Below, piece by piece: positions 1 to 10,473 of a stretch of 64,000 bases of DNA. Every line of letters begins with the position of its first letter. Positions within the stretch are counted from its first letter, which is position 1. Position numbers and translations under genes: made by a program. The DNA is from Dryas octopetala. Lineage: Eukaryota > Streptophyta > Magnoliopsida > Rosales > Rosaceae. Below the pieces are notes generated by a model. That model did not search any database and was not told the DNA's origin. It was given only the letters and a program-made list of their open reading frames with translations. The stretch spans positions 15,412,835 to 15,476,834 of the forward strand of contig OY992832.1 of assembly GCA_963921425.1 (NCBI GenBank). Reading direction: 5' to 3'.

Positions 1-111
1 AGCAGGACCGAACCGTCACATAACATCCTTGAATGTTTATATGATAACAAAAGTCAGATAAACCTCCCAGTACTTCAAACAATAGGTGGCTGAGGAACGA
101 AATATACGTAC

Positions 112-198
112 TTTGGATTTTAGACTGCGAAGCTCAACCTGCATGAACTGGCTTTGAAGCCACTGATCTGAAATGTGAACTCCCACATAACTCGACAT
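112..198 (-). CDS. FIM: Fimbrin, first coding exon (gene continues past left edge)
   Basis: The minus strand reads [18 protein letters not shown] and continues to 29 codons ending ...LRSLKSK, followed by a strong donor (AAA|gtacgt). From family knowledge this matches the N-terminus of plant fimbrins (plastins), which begin with an MSG(F/Y)VGV..SDPWLQ.QFTQVELR.L-type stretch before an EF-hand-like region and four calponin-homology actin-binding domains. Fimbrins cross-link actin filaments into bundles in the cytoplasm. Only this exon lies in the window; the actin-binding domains would be to the left. Two positions look divergent from the family pattern (Q where P is usual in SDPWLQ, M where T is usual in QFTQVE). 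Whether the gene is intact cannot be judged here. Confidence 0.75.
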
Positions 199-1060
199 CT
201 CCACCAATTTCCAAGTGGAGAAGAAAACCAATTACCCTCTTGTTAAAATCTTCCTCAAGTTTAGTAGTCAATACCAATTTCAGAATCAGAGGCACATCAA
301 TAAACATACGTAGACATAAAGCAATGAACACAAACCAACCGAGGAGCAGAGTGGTCGTGAGTGGTCGTGCTCCTATAAAATCACCAACCTCTCGTACTCT
401 GTCCCTAAAACTTATCATAAAGAAAGATGCAAAATAAGTTCCTATAAGTGCAAACATATGGAAATTTAAAAAGAAAACAAAAAAGAAGAAAAAATCCAAG
501 TTTGTAATAAATGAGTTTCTTTCTTCAAAGATTGACTCTAAGGCACATAATTCAATGCAATACTGGAAACCGAATCAGAAATACATGATATACATATGAA
601 GCACCAAATATAAATGAAACAGTAAAACACAACATGAACAAAAACCAAAAGTCCATACCAGCAATATCAAAAAACACTGAACAATATGATCAATCTTGCG
701 TGTGCTTTCACCCTTAAACAACTTTATCATGAACAAAGTTTGCAAATGAATCAAAACCCAATAAAGAAAGCGTGAAATCTAAGCAAACCCAGAAGTGCAT
801 ACCTCTAGAAAATCTAAGAACATGCACTGAAAATGGATTACTTCCCCTCAGAGTTCCGGTGCCCAACAACTAACACATAATGCAGAAGAAGACAGAGATG
901 GGTTTTAGAGAGAGATGGCTTTAGAGAGAGAAACGGGATCGATTTCTTGGTGGGAGAGCAAAGTGAGAAAGAAACGGTGTCTGGTATAAGGACCCGCTAA
1001 GACCATACGAAGACAGCCGAGGCTTACTGTCTCTGGAAGACCCAAAATTCACTGCGGGTT
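199..1060 (-). promoter_or_regulatory. Fimbrin 5' leader with leader intron(s), and proximal promoter
   Basis: Upstream of the fimbrin ATG (minus strand) the DNA is pyrimidine-rich and has a likely non-coding first exon ending at 803, where TCTAGAG|gtatgc is a good donor. A possible acceptor is at 442 (cttatag|GA). Leader introns are common in plant cytoskeleton genes. A long open frame at 134-499 on the same strand is very F-rich and is best read as leader or intron sequence. The transcription start is not resolved. Confidence 0.4.
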
Positions 1061-1140
1061 CACGTACGCGCGCGTATATGTTATGGCTTGGTGGACTCGC
1101 TCTTTCTGTTGTCCAACGCGTTGTGCAAGTGTACACCTAT

Positions 1141-2620
1141 TTGGTTGATTCTGAAACCAATCTTGTTTCCTTTTGGAGACTTTAACTCACTCTCTAATCC
1201 ATAGGTTCTTCATTCCCAATCTTCTTTTTTTCTTCTTTTTGTTTTTTTCTTGACAAATTTTTATACCATACATGTGTCTTTTGGTACAAACATGTGTCAT
1301 TGGAGGTGTGGTTGTGTTTTTTAGAAAACAACTTCTCATAGTTAAGAAACACTACTTACTCATTGGCCAAAAAAAAAAAACACTACTTACTCTATTATTC
1401 GTTAATTTGTAATGTGTGAATAAGAGAAAGGATTAGTCGGTTGAATTTTAAAAAGTTGTTAGATATACGAGAAATAAGTTTTATCACTACAATCATTTGT
1501 ATTTATCACAATTGAGGCTTTAGGTACATTTGTCTTTCTTGTTACTTATTAGTTGACAAAACCAAGTTCTTTTAATACTAGTATAGATTAACAAGAAAAT
1601 GAAATTCTCTACTTATGTTTTATTGCACTTGTATGGAAAAATAACATCGATTTATAATTTAAGATATATTACACATTTTGGAGTCAAACAAAAAAAAAAC
1701 ACTATCAATACGTAAGAAACAAGCATAGTATTCAAACTCATTCAGAATATTTATATTGCAATTTTTATGAAATATGATACTCTGCTTTTATAGAACAACA
1801 TTGTTTTGGGTTTAGATTATGTTGAAAGTTAAGCATTTTACGGCATAATTTTCAAGTACATAAACGCAATATCATACATAATACGTGAGTAAAGAATCTT
1901 AACCCCGTTTTGATGTTTGTTAAAAAAAAAAAATTATTATGGAATTTTTGAAAAAGAAAAACAATTTTGGGTTATCAGAACCTGTTTTGGGATTGTTGTT
2001 AAAAAAATAATTGACAAGGTAAAAATGCCATTGGGTAGCTTGGTCATCATCTTGGAACCTGTTATGATTCTGATTTCTTTAATCATCTTACTTGGCATTC
2101 CCTAAGCTTGGGGACAAAGAATAGATCAGTAGGGTGGACCAAGGCATTGTGGTTACATCAAAAGTAGATCCAGAGATTATTAGTATAATCGAACTCATAT
2201 TACAAATGAAGCATGTAACATGTTGCCTGGCAAATTTATAGTATTATATAACATACACATTAATTTGGTTAGATATGAATTGATGATAAAATGACCCACC
2301 ATGTCTGCATGTCAACTCTCTACCAAAGATTTGGTCTGCTCCCATGAAGTGAGTAATGAGTAATAAACCAGAGAAGGAAATGTGTATAAAATATGGTCCA
2401 GGAAGAGTGGGTCCTAGACTCCTAGGTGATAGAAGCAGTAAAGTACTATGTGAACTTTCTGCCTTTAATCACTTTTCTTGTTTTGGAGTAAATTTTTGTT
2501 AATACAGTGATGTAAAATCTCTAAAAACAATGTCATTCCCAATTTTTTAAGCAGAAGCAGCATGTTTGAAGTAATACTTTCGTATAATAGATATGTATAT
2601 TTTATATATCTATCTCTTTC
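1141..2620. other. Intergenic, AT-rich, no gene seen
   Basis: Low-complexity AT-rich DNA with several short A and T runs (for example 1369-1380 and 1922-1933). Short open frames here have no recognisable protein character. The region ends at the CACTA element's target-site duplication. Confidence 0.6.
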
Positions 2621-2642
2621 ATTCACTACAACAATGAAGTTA

Positions 2643-3300
2643 ATAGACAACGGTGAAAAACCGTTGTCTATTTACCCAAAATTCCGTCGTCGTCTAGGCG
2701 AGTGACGACTATAGTATATTTAGACAACGGTAAAAACCCGTTGTCTAAATGGATTAATACAACAGTTATAATTTAAAACTGTTGTCTAGTATCCACCAAA
2801 ATGCCCAATATTCATCTTAAACAGTTGTGTTGAAACCCAATACACAACGTTTACAGATACAAAACAATTGTATTAGTAAAGATTAGACAATACTTATATG
2901 ATATAAATGTTGTCCAAAGTATTATTAAACATCCGTTTTAAGAAACACCGTTGCATAATTAAGTATAAAACCGGCATGATGTTTGTACATAAGAAACTCA
3001 ACAACAGTTTTTACTAAAACATGTTATTTTAATTACTTATACATATCATTTTATATCTTAAAACCGTTGGGTAATCATTTTTTCCACAACTTTTTTTAAC
3101 TATATGTGATGTTAAGTTATGTGTTTGACAAGTAATTTTTTTTCAAAAATGTTGTATAGATAGATGATACACATCAATTTTTTGGTTAATCGTTTTAACT
3201 GTTGTTAGTAGGTGTTTTATACAATGGTTATTTAACTAAAACCGTTGTCTATGATTAATTAACATAATTTTTTTAAATTTAAAACTGTTGTTTGTTTGAT
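2643..3300. repeat. CACTA left subterminal repeat array with hairpins
   Basis: Positions 2643-2671 form a perfect 12-bp stem (ATAGACAACGGT / ACCGTTGTCTAT) with a 5-nt loop. A second hairpin of the same motif is at 2720-2748. Degenerate copies of ACCGTTGT or its complement recur to about 3290. In En/Spm relatives such subterminal repeats bind the transposase; that role here is inferred. Confidence 0.75.
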
Positions 3301-6200
3301 TCACATTTTAATATCCCTGCTTACATCCAATTGAATCCCCATTAATTCCCTGCTTGCATATCCAATTGGAATTAAATCCCACTAAATCCCTGCTTGTTGC
3401 ATCCAAAGTAATCCACAAATATTGGTAACTCAAAAAGATCCATGAATTCATTAAATTGGAATTGGAGTTTACAAAGTCGATCATGATAACAAACCCATTC
3501 ACACATTCCTTGCCAATTAATGTACAGCCCAAAAAATTATAAGTAACTTGATAACTACAAAAAGTACTTGTTGATTACAAAAACTATAAAGCTAGGGATG
3601 ACATGGTCTAACCTAAGTAATCGTGCAAAGTCAGCCATATAAATACCAAAATATCTGACTTTGCAAGATTAGCTAGTCAATGAACTGCTCCCATCATAAT
3701 ATTGCATGTCTACACAGCCTAGCCAGTTAGCTATACAAAATATTTACCAAAAAATGCTTGTTAAACCCAGCCAGCAGATTTAGGGAAGTGAGGAGTACGT
3801 ATTGGATCTACATATAGCGCACCAGAAAACCTGCCCATTCAACGCGTACTTCATCAATCTGGTCCTGTGAGTAGGTGTTGTCCTTTCTCCTTTCCCACTG
3901 AAATTAACCATGGAGTAACAAAGGGATTAACATAAGGGAATACACCAATAAGAAATTCAACATTTTTGTTTAAATAACCTTTTTTTTTAAGTAATTGAAT
4001 GAATCAATAAAAAAAAGGAGCAGGAGAAACCCCTGAACCAAAGAACAAACATACAAAGCAAGAACAAACCATCAAAATAATGATCTAAGTGACTTAAAAA
4101 ACAATTAACCTGCCATAACCATCAAGTTAATCATCAACCATCAAATTAATGATCTAATTGACTTAAAAAACAATTAACCTGTCATAACCATCAAGTTAAT
4201 CCATCATCATCATAATTAACAAGGGTTTTTACACAATTGATCCAAACCACATTTTAAACAAAATGAAACATGTCCTAAGTGTAATGAGGTTGCAGCCAAA
4301 CCATCATGTTATCATGACACTATGAAACATGCACACTGTAACACATGCAGTATACCAACATTCAACATTCAAACCTGGGCAAAGTTTAGTAGACAGCAGG
4401 AAATTGTTCAAAGGTCTATTTTGATTTGGTAAGATTGAAATAATTCTAGCATGCAAGCTTAATTAGATGAAAGAGCTTAATTCCACTTATGACGACTACA
4501 CAAAAAAAGTGAACCCCAATATCTGTTCAGAAGTTACAAAAATTCAGGAAATTTGCTAGCCAATTAATCAATTTCATCAAAGTGCAAGTCACCAATCAAT
4601 TGGTCAACATGACAAAACAAACAGGCTAAATCTAAGCATAGGTCCAAGAAAAGAGTTGCATGACCCAAAGAAAGGTGAGATTTTCAAAAATAAACTATCA
4701 AAGGTGCACAACAACTCAACAAATGATAAGCATATGTAAAATGAGTAACCTAAATACACCAAAGAAAAAAAATCAAAAATAAAAGAGAACAAGCGACTTC
4801 CAAATCACAAGGCAATTCAAATAACAAGAGCCACTGAGGAATACACATGCTTTTCTTGGATGTATAGATACATATGAATATATATATATATGGAGGTATG
4901 ACCTTTCACTTTAAATTCCAAAGGAGATATGGCTTGCTTCGGCACCTTTCCTGCAGGAAAATAACACAAGCTAGTCTTGTGATTTGCTAAAAGAAAAAAA
5001 ATAAAATAGGGATTGCAGCCATCAAGATAAAAGAGGAGTGACTCATTTTCTTTCTGCCTTAAGTCTTGATTTTGGAGTGGTTTGCAGCAAGATGAAAGAG
5101 CAGGTTTTCAACAAAGTCATGTGAAAAAAAAAAAATAGCAAAACAAAAAAGAGGCAGTCGGCACCTGGAGAAATAAATCAAGAACAGGGTCTCTTCTCTT
5201 CCCTCCCTGCCGAAACAAAAAAACAGTATGTATTAGAGAATGGGGAAAAAAAAGACAACAAGAAAAAAAAAATGGATGGAGAAATTATGTCCATTATAAA
5301 GAAAAGGAACCTCACTCTTTGAAGTCTCACGTGGAGGACTATGGGGGTATTGAATTCCTTTTGAGTTAGTTGACACCTGCAAATTAATAAAAAGGGTCAG
5401 CTACTGTTGGTATAAGACAAAGGAAAAGTATGGAAATCCAAAGTCAGCAAAAAGAGGACATGTGAAAGGGATTAAACTACCAAAGAAATAAACAAATTAT
5501 TTCTCTTGCTCCAAGCCCCACGTAGCAATGTTTGCTGCAAGTTTTCTTAGATGCTGCAAAGTCTACAAATACACATGGCAAACAAGTTCAAGTCAGCTCA
5601 AAAGTAGATACAAGATCAAGTTAACCCAAAAGAAAATAGTCTAGCTTGCACATGAGACAGCTAGTAAGTGGTTGCTTTCACCAAATATTTATTTTCTGAA
5701 CAAAGAGATAAGAAAGAGAGATCAAAAAGATGCAAAAATAGACATGCGTAAAGTGATCTTGCCTACGCCGATTGCTTTGTTATTGTTCTTTGCCTCCAGT
5801 CAAAAGGAATTGGCTTGTTTTCAAAATTAGAGGAGAGGGGTTCTTGCTGCTTCCAATTAGTTCAGCCAACTATGAAAAAACACACCTAGAGATTCTCTCC
5901 TAATTACAAGGCCCCGGATGTTTATTAATAAAAATGTTGTATATCAAGGGATTCAATCTAGTTTTAAAAAACTAAAATGCTTTGAGTAACTTAATAGTGA
6001 TAAACATATACAACTACTCGGTGTTCTGTTTATTATCGACATAAATCATCAAGAAATGGATGTCAATATTCATTACCAATGCATACACAGCATGTACAAG
6101 AGCAGAACTTTGGTTTTGAGTTTCCTAACACCATCTGGCTTTCATATTAAATTAATAGCCACAATGATGCGAAACAAATAATATAATGATAGCTCTATAC
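3301..6200 (-). other. CACTA interior: possible downstream exons, product not identified
   Basis: Several short open segments bounded by AG and GT lie on the minus strand. One near 5310-5380 reads ...VSTNSKGIQYPHSPPRETSK. One near 5165-5210 reads GGKRRDPVLDLFLQ. One near 4900-4960 includes KVPKQAISPLEFKVKG. A terminal segment at about 3810-3899 reads WERRKDNTYSQDQIDEVRVE and runs to a stop. These are more protein-like than the surrounding DNA and lie in the same direction as the DUF3755 exons, but I do not recognise them and the joins are uncertain. Positions 4078-4215 hold an imperfect tandem duplication with a period of about 69 bp. Confidence 0.35.
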
Positions 6201-7628
6201 CTGGAAAGCTGCAAGATTTGCAGAAATTTGATTCAAGGCTTGCGCGTTTTGCTCCAGAAGCTCTCCTGTAATACCACCAATTGCTGCAGACAGAACAAGC
6301 AAATTTTAAAAAACCATTACAACAATTCCTCTCGAAAAGGAAGCTCTAGAATTTAGAACTCCAGAGCATTTTAATTGCAAAGTAAGCCACTTCCAGTCCG
6401 AATGCATAAGATCAGCAGCACACAGTGGCAATACATAAAATTAATATATGTACTTATCTTAACATGAACATGTCATTGCAACTTCTATTCAACTAATACT
6501 ATCATGACAAACCTTTAGGTTATATATACACATACCAAGAAGGTCAATATCTTAAAAAATCCTCCATTTCCTCATTAGAAACATATGGATGGAGGGCATG
6601 TAGAATCCACCCCCAGACAACTACATCAAATATTGTCCAAATATCTAAGCCTAAGTTTTACCTTCTCGCAAATATTTAAAATTTAAGGAGGGGTGAAATG
6701 AAAAGGGGTCACTTTCTTGGTTCTTTGTTGATGTTCTTTTGTGGGGGAGAGGAATAACTTTTGCATTCTAAAAAGCTACAGCATTTTTCCTTTTAAAAGC
6801 TATTGTCTTCTGATATATCATATATGTGCATGAGGGAGGGAGGGTAATAGCTAGTAATTAAAGTGGGAATAGGGAACTCCACTCACCTCACTCCTCACTA
6901 GGATCCTTATAATGTCTTGATATTTGGATTTAGTGTTTGGTATGGATGCTTATTGATCATATGCTTGGACAGTGCAGTGTGCACTCTCAATTTCAGGAAC
7001 AACGCTTTGGTGTCATGGCTTTAAAGGCTCTCTCTCTTGTGAATTGATGTGATTGAGAGAGAGAGAGAGAGAGTGAGAGAAATTCTTTCACCACTCACTC
7101 AGCCCTCTGTCGAACCCATTTTCAAACCTCCAATCCCCAATTGCCTCTAGATTAGATAGAGATGGAAGAATGTATTTGATTTGATGAGAACAAAGTTGTT
7201 CTGTATGTTCCTACAGTACTATACTATTCCAAAACATAATGGGAAGGAATATTTGACCCAATTTCAACCAAGGCCTCTCTCACTCTATTAGTAAACCTCA
7301 TTGATTTTAATGATCCATTAATTTGGGAATAAATAATCCTCTAGAATCCTCTGTTCTTCCTCTCAAACACTCATTATTATGTTGCAAGCACCATTATTTT
7401 TCAAGACTGCTGTAAGCTCAAGGATTTCATAGCAAGACATGCATACACACCACTCTTTGGTCAAAAACTATTTAAACCTGTGCAGAATACTTCCAGAAAG
7501 TATATAACCTCACCTTTGTATGAGATGCCATCAGCATTGTCCATAGTTATCATTGGGGGAGCATAGGGAGCAACATTGGGCCGGGCAGCAAAGTGAGAAG
7601 GCTTTGCTGAAGTATCAATTACTCTCTC
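6201..7628 (-). pseudogene. DUF3755-type protein fragment captured in the CACTA element
   Basis: Two minus-strand exons join in phase. 7514-7628 encodes ERVIDTSAKPSHFAARP... to DNADGISYK, and 6201-6283 encodes AIGGITGELLEQNAQALNQ... to ANLAAFQ. Both have good splice sites (cag|GAGAG, AAAG|gtgag, tgcag|CAATT, CCAG|gtatag). The GITGELLEQNAQALNQIS stretch resembles the DUF3755 region of plant nuclear proteins related to Arabidopsis At3g07565, which usually carry an N-terminal Myb/SANT-like domain. That domain is not visible upstream, where the exon ending at 8049 looks like leader or unrelated sequence. The expected continuation of DUF3755 after 6201 is also not recognisable. I read this as a truncated captured copy; family assignment is from memory. 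Confidence 0.5.
7055..7080. repeat. (GA)n microsatellite
   Basis: Short GA dinucleotide run with one interruption, inside the CACTA element. Confidence 0.8.
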
Positions 7629-8048
7629 CTGAAAAAAAAAATGCAAAAATAATCCGTGAGCATTTGGGACAGAGGAAACAGATACACAAACAGAAATTAG
7701 AGGGGAAAAAACCCAGAAAACTAAATCACAACTTAGCCCAAAAAAAATTAAAAAAATTCACAAGATAACCATCACACCAAAGAAAAAAAAAACCCAACAA
7801 ACAAAAATACAAAACCCCCAAAATTAAAACATCTAAACCGAAATTTAAACAAAAAAGGAGAAGAAAACCCTAACTTTGAAGAAGAACCTAATCAGGAAAT
7901 AGACAGAAAGATAAGTAAAACCCAATGAAACTTCAACACGGTGGAAGAACAACTGTAGTAGAGGAAACAACACTGCTGCTCCAGCTTGATTCGCGCAAAA
8001 ACACACAAACCCAGATGGAATTACCAACAAGCGAAGCTCAAAACTTAC

Positions 8049-8325
8049 CGTCGGGGCCAAGACTAGAACATTGAAACCTGCCAGAGGATTGACCTTCCAC
8101 TCCGTGAGCTTTTCGTGTATCCGATTGCGAATCTTACCTTAATCTTGAAGTGGGTATCAAAATCCCTAATTTTTTTGGGGTTTTCTGGAAGTGGGAATGA
8201 AATCTGTTTAATTGTAATCATGGTGGCTAAAATGAAGAAGAGAAATGAGACAGAGACAGAGACAGAGACATAGAGAGTTTGGCTGGACTAGGAGGAGGGG
8301 GTGCGACAGGACAGAGAGAGTTTGA

Positions 8326-8360
<35 letters not shown>

Positions 8361-8440
8361 CAGATCGAGAGGTTTGAGAAGGAGAGGGATTTCGACTGAG
8401 TGACAGAGGTAATGTGAAAATATAAGGAATGGGACATTAC
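8049..8440 (-). promoter_or_regulatory. CT-rich leader and first exon of the captured gene inside the CACTA element
   Basis: On the minus strand a (CT)n tract (plus-strand GA at 8333-8360) is followed by a probable first exon ending at 8049 with CGACG|gtaagt. The CT-rich leader resembles plant 5' UTRs, such as those of the SWIB and GDPDL genes in this window. It suggests that promoter-proximal sequence was captured together with exons. No start codon that would open the DUF3755 frame was found. Confidence 0.4.
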
Positions 8441-8842
8441 ACAACCGGCCTAAGCTACAGTAATTTTTTTAATGAAATCACTGTACACCGGTTTTTTATA
8501 AATCTCGCTTACACAATGCTTAAAAATTAAAAACGTTGTTTAGACAAAACATAAACAGTCAACGGCCCAAAAATCATGAGATTTCATGTATTAAGACAAC
8601 AGTTTTTTAAAAAACCGTTATGCTTTAAAACTACACAACAGTTTTAACAAAACCGTTATCTATTAAGTGTTGTCTATTTACATTATTGTAGTAGTGATTA
8701 TATAATTTAACATATAATAAGATAAATAAATACAAAAAGTATAATGAATATCCAATGCATTTATATATGAGTTGAGAGGCTAGTTATATATTCCAACGTG
8801 GACTGAATCAAATCTATATTATAATGAGTGATATAGGGTAGT

Positions 8843-9641
8843 CACTTTTGTTATTGTTTTTTTCTTTCCTCACTTTGTTAAAAGATATCTTAAGTTCAAA
8901 TATTTTGTTTTTCTAAATTAAGAAGTAATTAAAAAAAAGTGTATTGTGGGATTCTCAAATAATGTATTATTTGATACCCGTATCAATATTGGAAAAATAA
9001 TAGGTCCAAACTCCAAAATAATATTGTTTGATCGATCTTATAGAGAGCATTCAATAGAGAGCTACCTAATATTGTTTGAAAGTATTTAATTATGGTGCAT
9101 GTGTCATTTGGGTCCTTAAATTTCAATTTTATCCACACTTCCCTTGAATTTCATTTTGTATATTAAACCTAATACTCTTTACTGTCAAAGACTTTCAATT
9201 TTCCGTAAAGAATGATCAGGTGTTTGACACATATCCACATTTACACAATATGTATGATTGTTGTTCACACCTCAAATAACATATTTTGTTGCTACTTACA
9301 CAATATGATCATGTTCGACTTTCATAGTACTTGCCCTACACTTTTTCCTTTAGTTTTTGTAGTTTGTGTGCTTTCCAGTTTTATGAATTGTACCTCCGAG
9401 TCTCTGACTCTATCTAAAATATCAATTAGGTATTATTCTTGATGGGGAACTTTTGTTATTGTTTTGTTTTTTTTCTCATTTTTTTAAAAAATGTCTTAAG
9501 TACATATATCTCGCTTTTTAATTTAGATTAAGAAGGAATTAAAAAAAAAATTGTGAGATTCTCAAATAATGTATTATTTGATATTTGTAGCATTATTGAA
9601 AAAATAACAGGTCCAAACTCTAATATAATATTTTTTGATGT
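8843..9641. repeat. Direct repeat pair, each copy about 200 bp
   Basis: About 8843-9035 and 9446-9641 share the same order of motifs: CTTTTGTTATTG, a T-rich run, a TCTTAAGT.CA block, an A run, GATTCTCAAATAATGTATTA, then AGGTCCAAACTC. They are diverged copies in the same orientation about 600 bp apart. No coding potential is visible between them, and the repeat type is unknown. Confidence 0.65.
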
Positions 9642-10275
9642 TATAATCAAACATTACATGAACTCAAGTGCAAAATGGTCTACACTATATTATGAAGACC
9701 AAAATTGTAGTTTTAATTAAAATATATATTAAGTTCTAATCAACCAACCAACTAGAGAATGCACATCACTTAGGGTCATATACGGTTTTCTTCGAACTTT
9801 ACCTCGAGTATCATTGTGGTCTACGAACTTATTTTTTTAATTTTCTAGTTCACAAATTTTAACTTGTGTATCACTTTAGTCTATTCCATCAATTTATAAT
9901 ATTTTTTTTCTTTAGTTTTAGTCACATATATCACGTTGGGAAAAAATAGAGGAGTTGGGTTACCAAGTTTACCTTTCAAAAGGGACTCACATACTTGACA
10001 CATGGTTAAAATTGACAAAAAAAAAAAAAAAAAACCACAAATCCAAAATAAATAAAGATAGAGATTTAAAATTTAATTAGGGTCAAGGTCTGAGACTCTC
10101 AAGGTTGAGAAATTAATCCAAATTTTGAAAAATTAGTTTTCATTTGATAAAAGAAAAAAAAAATCAGCCACCCGAACTCACAACAAACACTCAAATAGAA
10201 TGTTAAATTGGGCCTGGCCCAATTTTATTTAATGTTATGTGGCCCATTAAAAACCATATTTCCCTCCCTTTCTTC

Positions 10276-10276
<1 letters not shown>
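9642..10276. other. Intergenic AT-rich DNA, no gene seen
   Basis: AT-rich sequence with poly-A near 10018-10034. No open frame with recognisable protein features. Confidence 0.6.
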
Positions 10277-10353
<77 letters not shown>

Positions 10354-10354
10354 G
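10277..10354. repeat. (CT)n microsatellite, about 78 bp
   Basis: Nearly pure CT dinucleotide run with one TT interruption. Serine/leucine- or arginine/glutamate-rich open frames over it are artefacts of the repeat. Confidence 0.95.
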
Positions 10355-10473
10355 CAAAACTCAGTCTTTCCCTCTTCCAAGAATCAAGAAACCTATTTCT
10401 CTCCAAGTTCACTTTCAAGAATGAAGATAATAACATAAACTCAGTCATGTGCCAGTTTATGATTAGTTGTATT

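Larger units (their letters stand above)
2624..8696. mobile_element. CACTA (En/Spm-type) transposon carrying gene-like exons
   Basis: The left end begins CACTACAACAATG at 2624 and the right end finishes CATTATTGTAGTAGTG at 8696, so both ends read CACTA inward. Each is flanked by ATT (2621-2623 and 8697-8699), the 3-bp target duplication typical of this superfamily. Both subterminal regions are packed with copies of an (A)CAACGGTTTT-like motif and its inverse, another CACTA hallmark. The interior (about 3.3-8.4 kb) has no recognisable transposase. It has gene-like exons on the minus strand, a CT-rich leader and ordinary-looking introns. This is therefore a non-autonomous element that has apparently captured host gene sequence. 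Termini and TSD are directly visible; capture is inferred. Confidence 0.85.

Noticed and set aside
134..499. 121-codon open frame with two hydrophobic stretches, candidate membrane protein
   Set aside because: It overlaps the fimbrin first coding exon in another frame, lacks a true ATG at its start, is F-rich because of T runs, and lies where the fimbrin leader and leader intron are expected.
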